52,139 bases of DNA from Candidatus Wallbacteria bacterium (GCA_016213845.1 JACQZN010000044.1:27662-79800); one strand, 5' to 3'; positions 39,579-48,419 are shown, numbered from the stretch's first letter. Numbers and translations are program-made. The notes: generated by a model not told the origin, from the sequence alone.

Positions 39579-42022
39579 GATGCCACCTCCATCGCTGCTT
39601 CCTCCAGCTCCCGCCTGCTCAGAATGTCGATTCCCCCGCGATGACAGACGTCCAGGCAGGCCCCGCACCGAACGCAACTCTCCTGCGCTATCGCGTGTGG
39701 CGAGCGCGTCTCCCCCGATATGGCGTTCACAGGACACGCCTCACGGCACAGTCCGCACCCATTGCAGCGCTCGTTAACCCGGAATCGGGCCAGCTCGCGG
39801 CAAACGCCCGCTGGACACTTTCCGTCCTCGACGTGCGAGAGGTACTCGGCCCTGAAGTGCCGCAACGTAGACAGCACGGGGTTCACAGCCGTTCGCCCCA
39901 GCCCGCACAGGGAGCCCAAGCCGATCGCGCGCGCCATCTCCTCGATCTCATCCAGCCCGCCGGCCGTCGCCCTTCCGAGTGTGACCGTCTCGAGATTCTC
40001 TCTCAGTTCCCTCAAACCATCTCGGCACGGCGTGCACTTCCCGCAGGATTCCTTCTCCAGGAAATCTGTGAAGTAGCGTGCAACGTCGACCATGCAGGTC
40101 CGATCGTCCATCACGATGATTCCCCCGGAACCCATGATCGCACCCGCTTCTCCCAGTGCCTCATAGTCAACCGGTCGGTCCAGCTCGCTCTCCGGCAAGC
40201 ACCCGCCCGAGGGACCGCCTATCTGAACTGCCTTCAGCTTTCGCCCTCGAGGTACGCCTCCGCCTACCTTCTCTACCAGATCCCGGATCGAGGTCCCCAT
40301 CGGAACTTCGACCAGGCCCGTGTTCCTCGCCTTACCCACCAATGAGAAGATCTTGGTCCCCTTGCTCCGCTCCGTTCCAATCGCGGCGTATGCCGCCGCC
40401 CCCATCTCCAGTATCCTGGTGACGGACGCAAGCGTCTCGACATTGTTAATGACCGTTGGCAAGTCGAACAGCCCCCTCTCGGTCGGATACGGGGGCCTCG
40501 GGCGAGGTCTGCCAGGCTTCCCTTCGATGGAGGCTAGCAGCGCGGTCTCCTCCCCGCATACGAAGGCTCCGCCCCCCCGCGTCATCGACACGTCGAAGTC
40601 CATCCTCGAGCCCAGGATCGCTCGCCCCAGAAGTCCCGCTCGCCTCGCTTCCGAGACAGCTCTCCCCATCTGCTCAAGCGCCAGCGGATACTCGTGGCGA
40701 ATGTAGATGTGCCCCGTCGTCGCCCCGATCGCGTAGGCACCGATGATCATGCCCTCCAGCACCGAATGCGGGTCGGCTTCGATCAGACTGCGATCCATGT
40801 ACGCCCCCGGGTCTCCCTCGTCTCCGTTGCAGACGATGACTCGATTTCCGCCGACGGCCTCCGCGCACCGCTTCCACTTCAATCCCGTCGGATAGCCCGC
40901 CCCGCCCCGCCCTCTCAGCCCCGAGCGCGCGATCTCCTCTATCACTCCCTCGGGGCTCATCGTCCGCAGCACTCTCGAGAGCGCATCGTACCCGCCCGAC
41001 GCCACGTAATCCGTCAGGCTCGCAGGGTCGATTCGTCCCGCATTCCGCAGAACCACTCGCCTTTGTTCCGCGTAGAACGGGAGCTCTGGCCAGCGTAACA
41101 CCCGCCTTCTGGAACTCGCGTCCGCGCACAGCAAGCGCGAGATCGGCTCTCCCCTGGCCAGCGTTCGCTCCACAATCTCGCTTGCGTCGCTCTCTTTCAC
41201 TCCTACGTACAGCGTCTCTTCGGGTCGAACGACCACCAGCGGACCCTTCTCGCAGAATCCGTGACAGCCTGTCTCCTTCACTTCGAGACCTATCCTCGAC
41301 TCCGAACCGCTTGCCTCGATCCAGCGTGCCAGCGCCTCAGAGACCTTCACGGCTCCCGCCGCTCGACACCCGGTTCCAGCGCACACAAGCGCCTGCCTGA
41401 CTGGCCCGCTGGCCCGTCCCCGAGTCTGGTTCCGCCAGCTCTGAAGATCTTCCGGACTCTTCAACTCCGGCAGCTGCTCCACGCACTCGCCCCCAAGAGC
41501 CCGGGCCCCCTCCTGGTTGCCCCGCTTCAGCTCCTCGAGCGCCTTGCCGACCGCTCCCGCCTCCAGGTGTCCAATCACGACACTCCCGCTCACCATCACA
41601 GGGCCCAGCGCACACGCCCCGAGACAGTTGACCGTTTCCAGCGTCATCTCCCCGTCTGCAGTCGTCTCACCGCTCTGGATGCCCAGCTCCCGCGTCGCTT
41701 CCTCCGTTACCTCCCTGGCCCCTCGGACGTAGCACGCCGTCCCCATGCAGACCCGGACGATTCTCCTCCCACGCGGGCGCGTCGAAAACGCTTTGTAGAA
41801 AGTCGATACGCTGGCCACCCGGGAGAGCGGCACTCCAAGGCCATCCGCCACGAGCCTTAGACTTTCGAGCGGTAACCAGCCCAGCTCGTCGTTCACATCC
41901 TGAAGTACGTGGATCAGCTGCCCGGACTGTGCTCCTCGCTTCTGGAGTATCCGGTCCACACGCTTCGCAATATCAGAACTCATCGCATCAATGGAGTCCA
42001 CAGGCGCTCCCATCGCTGTCAT
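39575..42022 (-). CDS. Fused NuoE-NuoF diaphorase with C-terminal ferredoxin
   Basis: This 815-residue protein combines what the other operon encodes as two genes. Residues about 15-165 are a NuoE domain (VCMGTACYV, NCLGACALGP). About 200-285 is a second thioredoxin-like 2Fe-2S domain (VCAGTGCRAAG, GCHGFCEKGPLV). The NuoF core has GLRGRGGAGYPTGLKW and CNGDEGDPGAYMDR, then SCGKCTPCRDG and LCGLG for the 4Fe-4S cluster. The C-terminal ferredoxin has CNGCGLCREACPVNAI and CVRCGACLDVCHRGGI. GGAGG is 8 bases before the ATG at 42022, which overlaps the gamma-subunit gene by 35 bases; an ATG at 41983, 4 bases past that stop, is the alternative. It should exchange electrons between NAD(P)H and the oxidoreductase encoded just upstream. 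Confidence 0.93.
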   Translation of the reverse strand: MTAMGAPVDSIDAMSSDIAKRVDRILQKRGAQSGQLIHVLQDVNDELGWLPLESLRLVADGLGVPLSRVASVSTFYKAFSTRPRGRRIVRVCMGTACYVRGAREVTEEATRELGIQSGETTADGEMTLETVNCLGACALGPVMVSGSVVIGHLEAGAVGKALEELKRGNQEGARALGGECVEQLPELKSPEDLQSWRNQTRGRASGPVRQALVCAGTGCRAAGAVKVSEALARWIEASGSESRIGLEVKETGCHGFCEKGPLVVVRPEETLYVGVKESDASEIVERTLARGEPISRLLCADASSRRRVLRWPELPFYAEQRRVVLRNAGRIDPASLTDYVASGGYDALSRVLRTMSPEGVIEEIARSGLRGRGGAGYPTGLKWKRCAEAVGGNRVIVCNGDEGDPGAYMDRSLIEADPHSVLEGMIIGAYAIGATTGHIYIRHEYPLALEQMGRAVSEARRAGLLGRAILGSRMDFDVSMTRGGGAFVCGEETALLASIEGKPGRPRPRPPYPTERGLFDLPTVINNVETLASVTRILEMGAAAYAAIGTERSKGTKIFSLVGKARNTGLVEVPMGTSIRDLVEKVGGGVPRGRKLKAVQIGGPSGGCLPESELDRPVDYEALGEAGAIMGSGGIIVMDDRTCMVDVARYFTDFLEKESCGKCTPCRDGLRELRENLETVTLGRATAGGLDEIEEMARAIGLGSLCGLGRTAVNPVLSTLRHFRAEYLSHVEDGKCPAGVCRELARFRVNERCNGCGLCREACPVNAISGETRSPHAIAQESCVRCGACLDVCHRGGIDILSRRELEEAAMEVAS

Positions 42023-42632
42023 TGCCAGCACCTCCAGCCCCACCCGAGCCATCCAGGCCCTTGCCTCGCCCCTTTGCCCCGGCCCTCGCAATCTCCACTT
42101 GCGCCAGCGCATGACCCGCTTCCAAAGCTCGTAAGTTGACCTCCAATGCCCTTGGCTTCTGCTCGAAGGCGTGCTCCACCGCCCTTCGTATCTGCTGTAG
42201 TCCGACTAGCGCACTCAACCCCGCCAGCGCGCCAAGGACGATCATGTTGGCGGCCTTCACGTTACCCAGCTCCTGTGCCATCTCCAGCGACCGCACGTTC
42301 ACCACCAGAAGATCTGTCCTCTCCGCTCCGCGATCGACCATAGAGCTGTTGATGACGAGGAATCCCCCGGCCTCTACGCTTCCTTCGAACTTGTCCAGCG
42401 ACGGCCTGTTCATCGCCACCACCCCCCGCGGATGGTCCACAATGGGCGACGCGATCGGGTCGTCACTCACGACGACCGTGCAGTTCGCGGTCCCTCCACG
42501 CATCTCCGGCCCGTAGGACGGTAGCCACGACACCTCCCTCCCGGCATCCAGTGCCGCCTGAGCCAGTAGCTTCCCGATTAGCAAAACGCCCTGTCCTCCG
42601 AACCCTGCAATGACGACCTCTTCTCTACTCAC
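41988..42632 (-). CDS. vorC: 2-oxoacid:ferredoxin oxidoreductase gamma subunit
   Basis: This 214-residue subunit has the gamma-family start EEVVIAGFGGQGVLLIGKLLA, then WLPSYGPEMRGGTANCTVVVS, with MNRPSLDKF and a helical end. It completes the four-subunit enzyme that oxidises a 2-oxoacid with coenzyme A to an acyl-CoA, CO2 and reduced ferredoxin. The GTG at 42632 overlaps the beta stop (GTGA). About 30 C-terminal residues rich in Gly and Ala are longer than usual. The substrate (2-oxoglutarate, branched chain or other) cannot be fixed; the symbol follows the VorDABC-like gene order. Confidence 0.88.
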   Translation of the reverse strand: MSREEVVIAGFGGQGVLLIGKLLAQAALDAGREVSWLPSYGPEMRGGTANCTVVVSDDPIASPIVDHPRGVVAMNRPSLDKFEGSVEAGGFLVINSSMVDRGAERTDLLVVNVRSLEMAQELGNVKAANMIVLGALAGLSALVGLQQIRRAVEHAFEQKPRALEVNLRALEAGHALAQVEIARAGAKGRGKGLDGSGGAGGAGNDSDGSACGLH

Positions 42633-43399
42633 GACGCCACCTGCCCCGTCGCACTCTCCGGCCTCTTCAGCTCCCCGAGCGGGTAGTACGGAATCATCCG
42701 ATCTACTACCCACTGACAAGCTGCCATGGGCGTCAGCCCCCAGTTCGTCGGGCACGTCGAGAGCAGCTCCACGAGTCCGAAGCACGTCCCGGCTACCTGG
42801 TGTTCGAACGCTCGCCTCACCAGCCGCTTCGACGCAACGATCGCCTCCGGTCCATGGAGCGATCCCCGCGCGATGTACCCGGGTGTTCGCAAGGTCGCCA
42901 GCAGTTCCGCAACGCGCAGCGGATAGCCCACCTGCTCGACGTCCCGCCCCCCCGGACAGGTCGTCGTGACCTGCCCGGGCAGAGTTGTCGGTGCCATCTG
43001 TCCCCCCGTCATTCCGTAAATTGCGTTGTTCACGAATACCACCGTGAACTTCTCCCCTCGATTCGCTGCGTGCAGGATCTCGGCCAACCCTATCGATGCC
43101 AGATCGCCGTCCCCTTGATACGTAAAGACGATCAGCTCCGGCCGGACTCGCTTCACTCCCGTCGCAAACGCCGGGGCCCGGCCGTGGGCTGCCTCCAGGA
43201 AATCGCAGTTGAAGTAGTTGTACGCGAACACCGCGCAGCCAACCGGCGCTACTCCCACAGTTCGCTCCCGGATGCCGAGCTCGTCCAGGACCTCCGCCAC
43301 CAACCGATGCGCCGTCCCGTGTGTGCAGCCGGGACAGTAGTGCGTCGGTGTCCTTCGCAGCGACTCCGGCCTCGAAAAGACTACCTCTCCTCCAGTCAT
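42629..43399 (-). CDS. vorB: 2-oxoacid:ferredoxin oxidoreductase beta subunit (TPP-binding)
   Basis: This 256-residue subunit binds thiamine diphosphate. It starts with THYCPGCTHGTAHR, has GCAVFAYNYFNCDF, then the TPP motif YQGDGDLASIGLAE with VNNAIYGMTGGQMAPTTL, which closely matches the VorB group of 2-ketoisovalerate-type oxidoreductases as I remember them. The C-terminal part contains ELLSTCPTNWGLTP. The ATG at 43399 overlaps the alpha stop (ATGA). It acts with the alpha, gamma and delta gene products. Confidence 0.92.
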   Translation of the reverse strand: MTGGEVVFSRPESLRRTPTHYCPGCTHGTAHRLVAEVLDELGIRERTVGVAPVGCAVFAYNYFNCDFLEAAHGRAPAFATGVKRVRPELIVFTYQGDGDLASIGLAEILHAANRGEKFTVVFVNNAIYGMTGGQMAPTTLPGQVTTTCPGGRDVEQVGYPLRVAELLATLRTPGYIARGSLHGPEAIVASKRLVRRAFEHQVAGTCFGLVELLSTCPTNWGLTPMAACQWVVDRMIPYYPLGELKRPESATGQVAS

Positions 43400-44496
43400 G
43401 CCGCACCTCGCTTGACCAGGTCGCGAAAGACTCGCGTGACTTCGTCCGGTGTCGGAACCATCCCGCCCGACCGCCCGAAAAATGCCGAGCGCCCCAGCTC
43501 CCCCAGCGCCAGGTTCACATCGTCGATCATCTGTCCTTGCGACAGCTCCACCGTCACCACTCCGGCCGCTGAGTGACGCGCTGCCGAGTGGACTGCGTCG
43601 ACAGGAAACGGAAACAGCGTGATCGGCCGCACGAGCCCCACCTGCAGTCCCTCCTTCCCCAGCCGGTCGATCGCCGTCTTGCAGATTCGCGCCATCGTCC
43701 CGTATGCGACCACGACGAGATCGTGCCTCTCCCGGACGTTGTAGAGCTCCACCTGGACCTCGTCGGTCTGCATCTTCGCGTACTTCTCCGCTAACCTCCG
43801 ATTCATCCGCTCCAGGACCTGCGGGTCCAGGTAGAGCGACTTCACGACCACGGGCTCCCTCCCGCCGCACCCTTGCGTGGCCCACGGTTTCTCCACCGGC
43901 TCACCTGCTGCCAGACCCTCCAGCATCACCGGTTCCATCATCTGCCCGATCATCCCGTCTGCCAGCACAATCACGGGGTTCCGGTAGCGGTCCGCCAGCT
44001 CGAAAGCCGCCAACGTGAGCTCCGCCGCTTCCTGCACCGACGATGGCGCCAGCACCGGACATCGGTAGTCACCGTGCCCGCTGTTCCGAGTCGCCTGCCA
44101 GTAGTCGCTCTGTGCCGCCAGTACTCCCCCAAGGCCGGGCCCGCACCGCATCACGTTGATGAAGACCACCGGCAACTCCGCGCCGGCTATGTAGGACATC
44201 GCCTCCGCCATCAGGCTGAACCCGGGACTCGAGGTCGACGTGAACACCCGGGCTCCGGTCGCCGCGGCTCCGAAGAGCATGTTCGCCACCGCCAGCTCAC
44301 TTTCGCCCTGCAAGAACACGCCGCCCACCTCCGGCATGCGCCTCGCCAGATACTCGGCCACCTCCGTCTGCGGCGTGATCGGATAGCAGAAGTACGCCTT
44401 CGCCCCGGCCCGGATCGCCGCCTCGCCGATCGCCTCTGCCCCCTTCATCAGTAGCTTGCGCGGCTTCGCCGCGGCCTCACTGCCCGAGAAAATCAT
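43396..44496 (-). CDS. vorA: 2-oxoacid:ferredoxin oxidoreductase alpha subunit
   Basis: This subunit of about 366 residues has the alpha-family start LLMKGAEAIGEAAIRAG with YFCYPITPQTEVAEYL, then GESELAVANMLFGAAATGARVFTSTSSPGFSLM and a domain II with DLVVVAYGTMARICKTAI. These segments are diagnostic. The start is either ATG 44496 (MIFSGSEAA) or ATG 44508 (MGCIM); both lie inside the end of the ferredoxin gene, so the two genes overlap by about 20-30 bases. It belongs to one operon with its partner subunits. Confidence 0.92.
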   Translation of the reverse strand: MIFSGSEAAAKPRKLLMKGAEAIGEAAIRAGAKAYFCYPITPQTEVAEYLARRMPEVGGVFLQGESELAVANMLFGAAATGARVFTSTSSPGFSLMAEAMSYIAGAELPVVFINVMRCGPGLGGVLAAQSDYWQATRNSGHGDYRCPVLAPSSVQEAAELTLAAFELADRYRNPVIVLADGMIGQMMEPVMLEGLAAGEPVEKPWATQGCGGREPVVVKSLYLDPQVLERMNRRLAEKYAKMQTDEVQVELYNVRERHDLVVVAYGTMARICKTAIDRLGKEGLQVGLVRPITLFPFPVDAVHSAARHSAAGVVTVELSQGQMIDDVNLALGELGRSAFFGRSGGMVPTPDEVTRVFRDLVKRGAA

Positions 44497-44710
44497 AATG
44501 CACCCCATGGACGCGAACCTCGATCGCCACGTCCGGACACACCACTGCGCACATGCAGCACCCCATGCAAAGCGTTCCGTCGCCGACTTCGGCCGGAAAG
44601 TACCCCTTCGTGTTGATCTGCTTCGCCACACGGAGCACCCCTTGCGGGCAAACCCGGCAGCAGAGCTCGCACCCCTTGCAACGCGTGCTGTCTATTGTTA
44701 CGGCAGACAT
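44477..44710 (-). CDS. vorD: 2-oxoacid:ferredoxin oxidoreductase delta subunit (2x 4Fe-4S)
   Basis: This 77-residue ferredoxin-like subunit has two motifs, CKGCELCCRVCPQGVL and CMGCCMCAVVCPDVAI, with the TKGYFPAEV segment typical of VorD/KorD. It carries electrons out of the TPP enzyme. AGGAGG lies a few bases before the ATG at 44710. It starts 14 bases after the P-loop NTPase gene ends and overlaps the alpha gene. Confidence 0.93.
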   Translation of the reverse strand: MSAVTIDSTRCKGCELCCRVCPQGVLRVAKQINTKGYFPAEVGDGTLCMGCCMCAVVCPDVAIEVRVHGVHYDFLGQ

Positions 44711-44724
44711 GGCCTCCTCCTGCT

Positions 44725-45528
44725 TCAATCCTCTCCGTCCGCTAGCGGCCACTCCCCCCCAAGTCGCTCTTCCCGCAACACGCGCCGCAGCTCCAGCACG
44801 GGACATCCCACCGCCTGCGGCTGCAGTCGCCGAGCCAGCTTCTCGCTGCACGCCAGCATGCGAACCGGAATTCCGAGCAGAGCCCCCGTCTCGCGGACCG
44901 CCCCAAGCCCCTCGAGTACCAGCTCCAGTCGGGTCTCGCCTAGAAGATGCGTGTTCGCGACCAGCCCCGTCGGCACGAGCCCCCCCGCCGCGGCAATTCC
45001 CCGGACCATCTCCACCAGGCCGCGCACGTCCCGCGTGAACGGTCGGCTCGTGTTCAACACCACCAGCAGTTCGTAGCCCCCACTCACGAATGCGTCTCCC
45101 AGCGACGAGAGCACCCGGGAACCGGCCGTATCTCCACCGACGTCTATCACCACGACGCCGTCCGGTTGCCGAAGCAGACTCCGGATCTCCGGGAGCACGA
45201 TCGGCAAGTCGGAATGGAACAGCTCTCCCTCGGGTGCTACTAATCCGATCCCCGCAGCCGCCAGAAAGCCGCGTGCCTGCCTGCTGCGAAAAAACGGCTT
45301 CACGATGTCCAAGTCCACGAGTCGAACCCGCTCCCCCCCGGCCTGCAAACCCATACAGAGATTCAGCGCTAGCTCGCTCTTCCCGCTTCCGAACCCCCCG
45401 GCGATCACTACTACAGGCTGTCTGGGGCGCAGCCCCTCCCCGAGCGGAGGCCACCAGGGGTGATCGGCCTTCCCTCCCCCCGGCTGGGTGTGCTCCACCC
45501 TCGCTTGCTCGCCATCGAATTCGATCAT
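44725..45528 (-). CDS. P-loop NTPase heading the oxidoreductase operon
   Basis: This 267-residue protein has Walker A GGFGSGKSELALN and a Walker-B-like VVVIDVGGD, with RLVDLDIVKPFFRSRQAR between them, like MinD/ParA/CobB-type NTPases. It has no DNA-binding or signal region. NTPases of this sort are sometimes found in 2-oxoacid oxidoreductase loci, where a role in maturation or assembly has been supposed; nothing in the sequence proves that. I chose the ATG at 45528, with AGGAG eight bases upstream; the frame extends to 45627. It is the first gene of the operon, behind a candidate sigma-54 site. Confidence 0.85.
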   Translation of the reverse strand: MIEFDGEQARVEHTQPGGGKADHPWWPPLGEGLRPRQPVVVIAGGFGSGKSELALNLCMGLQAGGERVRLVDLDIVKPFFRSRQARGFLAAAGIGLVAPEGELFHSDLPIVLPEIRSLLRQPDGVVVIDVGGDTAGSRVLSSLGDAFVSGGYELLVVLNTSRPFTRDVRGLVEMVRGIAAAGGLVPTGLVANTHLLGETRLELVLEGLGAVRETGALLGIPVRMLACSEKLARRLQPQAVGCPVLELRRVLREERLGGEWPLADGED

Positions 45529-45609
45529 CGGCCGGTCTCCTTCGGCCTCCCCATCCTCTCCCCCGCCCGAGAACGAGAAATGGGGCCCCTCCTGCCTGTC
45601 GACTCGGCC

Positions 45610-45624
45610 GCAAGTTGCCCGCCA
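45610..45624 (-). promoter_or_regulatory. Candidate sigma-54 promoter of the minus-strand operon
   Basis: Read on the minus strand: TGGCGG, five bases, TTGC, with GG and GC exactly ten bases apart (45624 to 45610). It is about 80 bases before the ATG at 45528. The -24 box keeps TGGC only. The 45529-45857 intergenic region also holds the promoter for the HEAT-TPR genes and no gene that I can see. Confidence 0.4.
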
Positions 45625-45792
45625 CACGCGGCGTGCTAGCGTCCATCAAGCGACTAAGAAGGGTCGTTGGTGACTTTGGTGACGCTCGGGGCAACTCCAC
45701 TTGGCGCCGTTCGCTCCCTTCCCGGCCACATTTTCCGGTCCCGAACGGCCGGCTCCCGGACCCGGCCGGACATGCTCCTCCGCCTCTTCGCC

Positions 45793-45821
45793 TTGCCAAG
45801 ACTCGCTTCCCACTGTAAATA
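45793..45821 (+). promoter_or_regulatory. Possible promoter of the HEAT-TPR genes
   Basis: TTGCCA (45793-45798) and TAAATA (45816-45821) are 17 bases apart. The leader would be about 30 bases to the ATG at 45858. There is no Shine-Dalgarno near the ATG; AGGAGAG at 45821-45827 is too far away. Confidence 0.35.
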
Positions 45822-45857
45822 GGAGAGCCGGGGCCAATCGCGGCCTCCAACTCTGTC

Positions 45858-48419
45858 ATGGATGATCTGAAGCGTATGCTTGCGCTGACGGGCGACCCGG
45901 ATCCCCAGATCCGCCGGTACGCCCTGTCCCAGATCGAGTTGCTGGCCGACAGCGCCGACGAGGAAGAGATTCTCGAAACTCTCCGAAACGCCACGCGCGA
46001 CCCGGTCCCGATCGTCAGCCACCAGGCTAATCGCAGTCTGACGGCGCTGCTCCAAAAGAGCATGGCACGACCTTCCCGCGGGCTCGGCGCCGGTACCTCC
46101 GGTGTCCACGATGCCGTCGAAGGCGGCGCCTTCGAAGGCGTGCCCATTGCTCGACTCCGTGAGGCCGGCTTGCAGGTCCTCCAGCCATGCCTTGAGCACC
46201 TCCACTCCTTCGCTACGGGCTCCAACCCCGATCTCGCCAAGAAGGCCATTCTCGCTCTGGGCAAGATCGCCAGCCCGACCTCTCTCCCCATTTTCCGCAA
46301 CTCCGTCCTGACCACTTCACTGGCGGAGGTCACCGCTCTTGCCCTCTCCGAGCTCGACCACCCGTCCGCCATCGATCTGCTCCTGCAGGCCGCGGCGTCC
46401 AACGACGTCCTCATCAAGCAGCACGCGGTCCTTGAGCTCGGTCGTTTCAATGACAGTCGCGCCCTCGAGCTTCTGCTAGCGCACGCCGCGTTTCCCGACC
46501 CTGCCGTCCGGGCCAACGTCGCCACCGCCCTGGGCGAGCACGAGGACCGCAAAGCAACCTGCGAGCCCCTCATCCGCCTCATCGGGGATCCAATGGTGTG
46601 GGTCGCCCTTTACGCGCTCAAGGCCATCGGCGCGGTAAAGGACAGTCGCGCTACCGAAGCAGTCGTCGCACGATTCAGGACCACGACCGATCGCCACATC
46701 AAGGCCAGCGCCATCATGACGCTCGGCTTCATCGGAAACCTGGCTGCCGTTCCAGCCGTCACCGCAGCCCTGCGTGACCCCGATGACCGCGTCCGCGCCA
46801 ACGCAATCGAGGCTCTCGACCGGATGGCGCTCGCTCCGAAGGAGAAGTCCCAGCAGATTCGGCCGCTACTGTCCGATCCCAACAACCGGGTCGTCGGCAA
46901 TGCCGCCGTTTCCATCGCCCAGGAGGATCTCAAGCTCGCCCTCACCACCATCGCCTCGATGCTCAAGAACCCCGACAAGTGGTTCCGGGCCAGTGCAGCC
47001 TGGTGTCTCGGCAAGATCCAGAGCCCACAGTCTCCCCAGTGGCTTCTCCGACTCACCAAGACCGAAGCGGAGCCCGAAGTCCTGGCGGTCGCCCTGAAGT
47101 CCCTCGAGCATTACCCTTCCTCCGACGTTGCCGCGCAGGTCATTGGCCTCCTGGAGCACGAGGAACCCTCCATCCGCTCCCACGCTGCCCGCCTCTTGGG
47201 GCTGGTCGCCGATACGTCGAATCTCAAAACCGTGTTCGACACCTATCAGCGCGAAACCGAGCCCGTAGTGCGCGCGGCCCTGGTCAATGCGATGGGCCGA
47301 TTGGCTGGCCCTTCGGATCTGCTCTATCTCACCGAGTGCCTTCGCGACCAGGAACCCCGAGTCCAGGCCAACGCAATCGAGGGCATCATGGCTTCTGCCG
47401 GTGCCGGTGGACCCGATGTGATTCCGCATATTCGCCCATTTGTCGCCAGCACCAACAATCGGCTCAAGGCCAATGCAGTCCTCGCTCTCTGGCAGCAAGG
47501 CGAGGTTGCTATCGTTCGCGAGCTTGAAAAGATGCTCGATCCCGCCAATTCCCGGCAATGCTTCAGTGCAATCTATGTCGTTGGCGAAATCGGCAAGTCT
47601 CTCAGATTCCTCGCCAGCGGCCCCCGGAAACCCTTACTCCTGTCCGCCCTGAAGAGTGTCTCCGGCCTTCTCGACAAGGGTCCGAGCACCGAGGATGCTC
47701 TGCGAAAGCTGGGTCGCGGAGGGCGGAGCCTCTACGTGCGGGAGCGGGCCGAGGCGATCCTGGCCGAGCTCCAGGCCGGCCGCGCCGAAGAAGCCCGTCA
47801 GCTCTTGGGTGAGGCAGTCTCCGAGATGCCTGGCGAATGGGTCTGGACCTACCTGCAAGCTCGGATGGATCACCCCGGAAAGACCTCCGAAGCGCGAGGA
47901 GCAATTCTCGAGAAAGATTCCCAGCTGCGAAAGGACTTCATCGGCCCCAATCTCGAGCTCGCGACCCTCTATTCGTCACGCCAGGAAACCGGGCGCCTTG
48001 TCGATGCCTACCTCAAGGCATTCGAGATCAGGCTTTCCCTCCTCGAAGAGCAGGTTCGGATCTCTCGCTGGCTCCTGGAGAAAGGACGAGTGCAGGAAGC
48101 CTACACGACTCTCAAGTTCCTCGTCAGCCAATCGCCCATTCCCACCGACACGCATTTCCAGATTGGAAAGATGCTCCTCTTTCAGAGCCGGCCTGAGGAC
48201 GCTCTCGATCACCTCTTCCGCGCACACGTGGAGGACCCGGCGAGCGCCGAGATTGCCTACTACTACGCACGTGCCTGCGCCAAGTGCGGCCATACCGGCC
48301 TGGCGCGCGAGCTTCTTCGGCGTGTCATGGACTCCGTCAAGGAGCGTGAAGCCCCGATCTATCAAAAGGCCCATAAGCTCTATCAAGGAATGGAGACCGG
48401 CGGCGTGAATGGCTCCTGA
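45858..48419 (+). CDS. HEAT-repeat protein with C-terminal TPR region, copy 1
   Basis: This 853-residue, probably cytoplasmic protein has no signal peptide or membrane helix. Residues about 10-590 are HEAT/PBS-lyase-type repeats, many with the phrase DPDxRVRANAIEAL or close to it (LRDPDDRVRANAIEALDRM, LRDQEPRVQANAIEGIM). Residues 620-845 form a helical TPR-like region (ILAELQAGRAEEARQLL, YYYARACAKCGHTGLARELL). Such solenoids are protein-protein scaffolds. The next gene is a shorter paralogue. Relative to it, this protein has about 110 extra N-terminal residues, including a Gly-rich segment RPSRGLGAGTSG. It is divergent from the oxidoreductase operon. No enzyme motif is present. Confidence 0.88.
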   Translation: MDDLKRMLALTGDPDPQIRRYALSQIELLADSADEEEILETLRNATRDPVPIVSHQANRSLTALLQKSMARPSRGLGAGTSGVHDAVEGGAFEGVPIARLREAGLQVLQPCLEHLHSFATGSNPDLAKKAILALGKIASPTSLPIFRNSVLTTSLAEVTALALSELDHPSAIDLLLQAAASNDVLIKQHAVLELGRFNDSRALELLLAHAAFPDPAVRANVATALGEHEDRKATCEPLIRLIGDPMVWVALYALKAIGAVKDSRATEAVVARFRTTTDRHIKASAIMTLGFIGNLAAVPAVTAALRDPDDRVRANAIEALDRMALAPKEKSQQIRPLLSDPNNRVVGNAAVSIAQEDLKLALTTIASMLKNPDKWFRASAAWCLGKIQSPQSPQWLLRLTKTEAEPEVLAVALKSLEHYPSSDVAAQVIGLLEHEEPSIRSHAARLLGLVADTSNLKTVFDTYQRETEPVVRAALVNAMGRLAGPSDLLYLTECLRDQEPRVQANAIEGIMASAGAGGPDVIPHIRPFVASTNNRLKANAVLALWQQGEVAIVRELEKMLDPANSRQCFSAIYVVGEIGKSLRFLASGPRKPLLLSALKSVSGLLDKGPSTEDALRKLGRGGRSLYVRERAEAILAELQAGRAEEARQLLGEAVSEMPGEWVWTYLQARMDHPGKTSEARGAILEKDSQLRKDFIGPNLELATLYSSRQETGRLVDAYLKAFEIRLSLLEEQVRISRWLLEKGRVQEAYTTLKFLVSQSPIPTDTHFQIGKMLLFQSRPEDALDHLFRAHVEDPASAEIAYYYARACAKCGHTGLARELLRRVMDSVKEREAPIYQKAHKLYQGMETGGVNGS

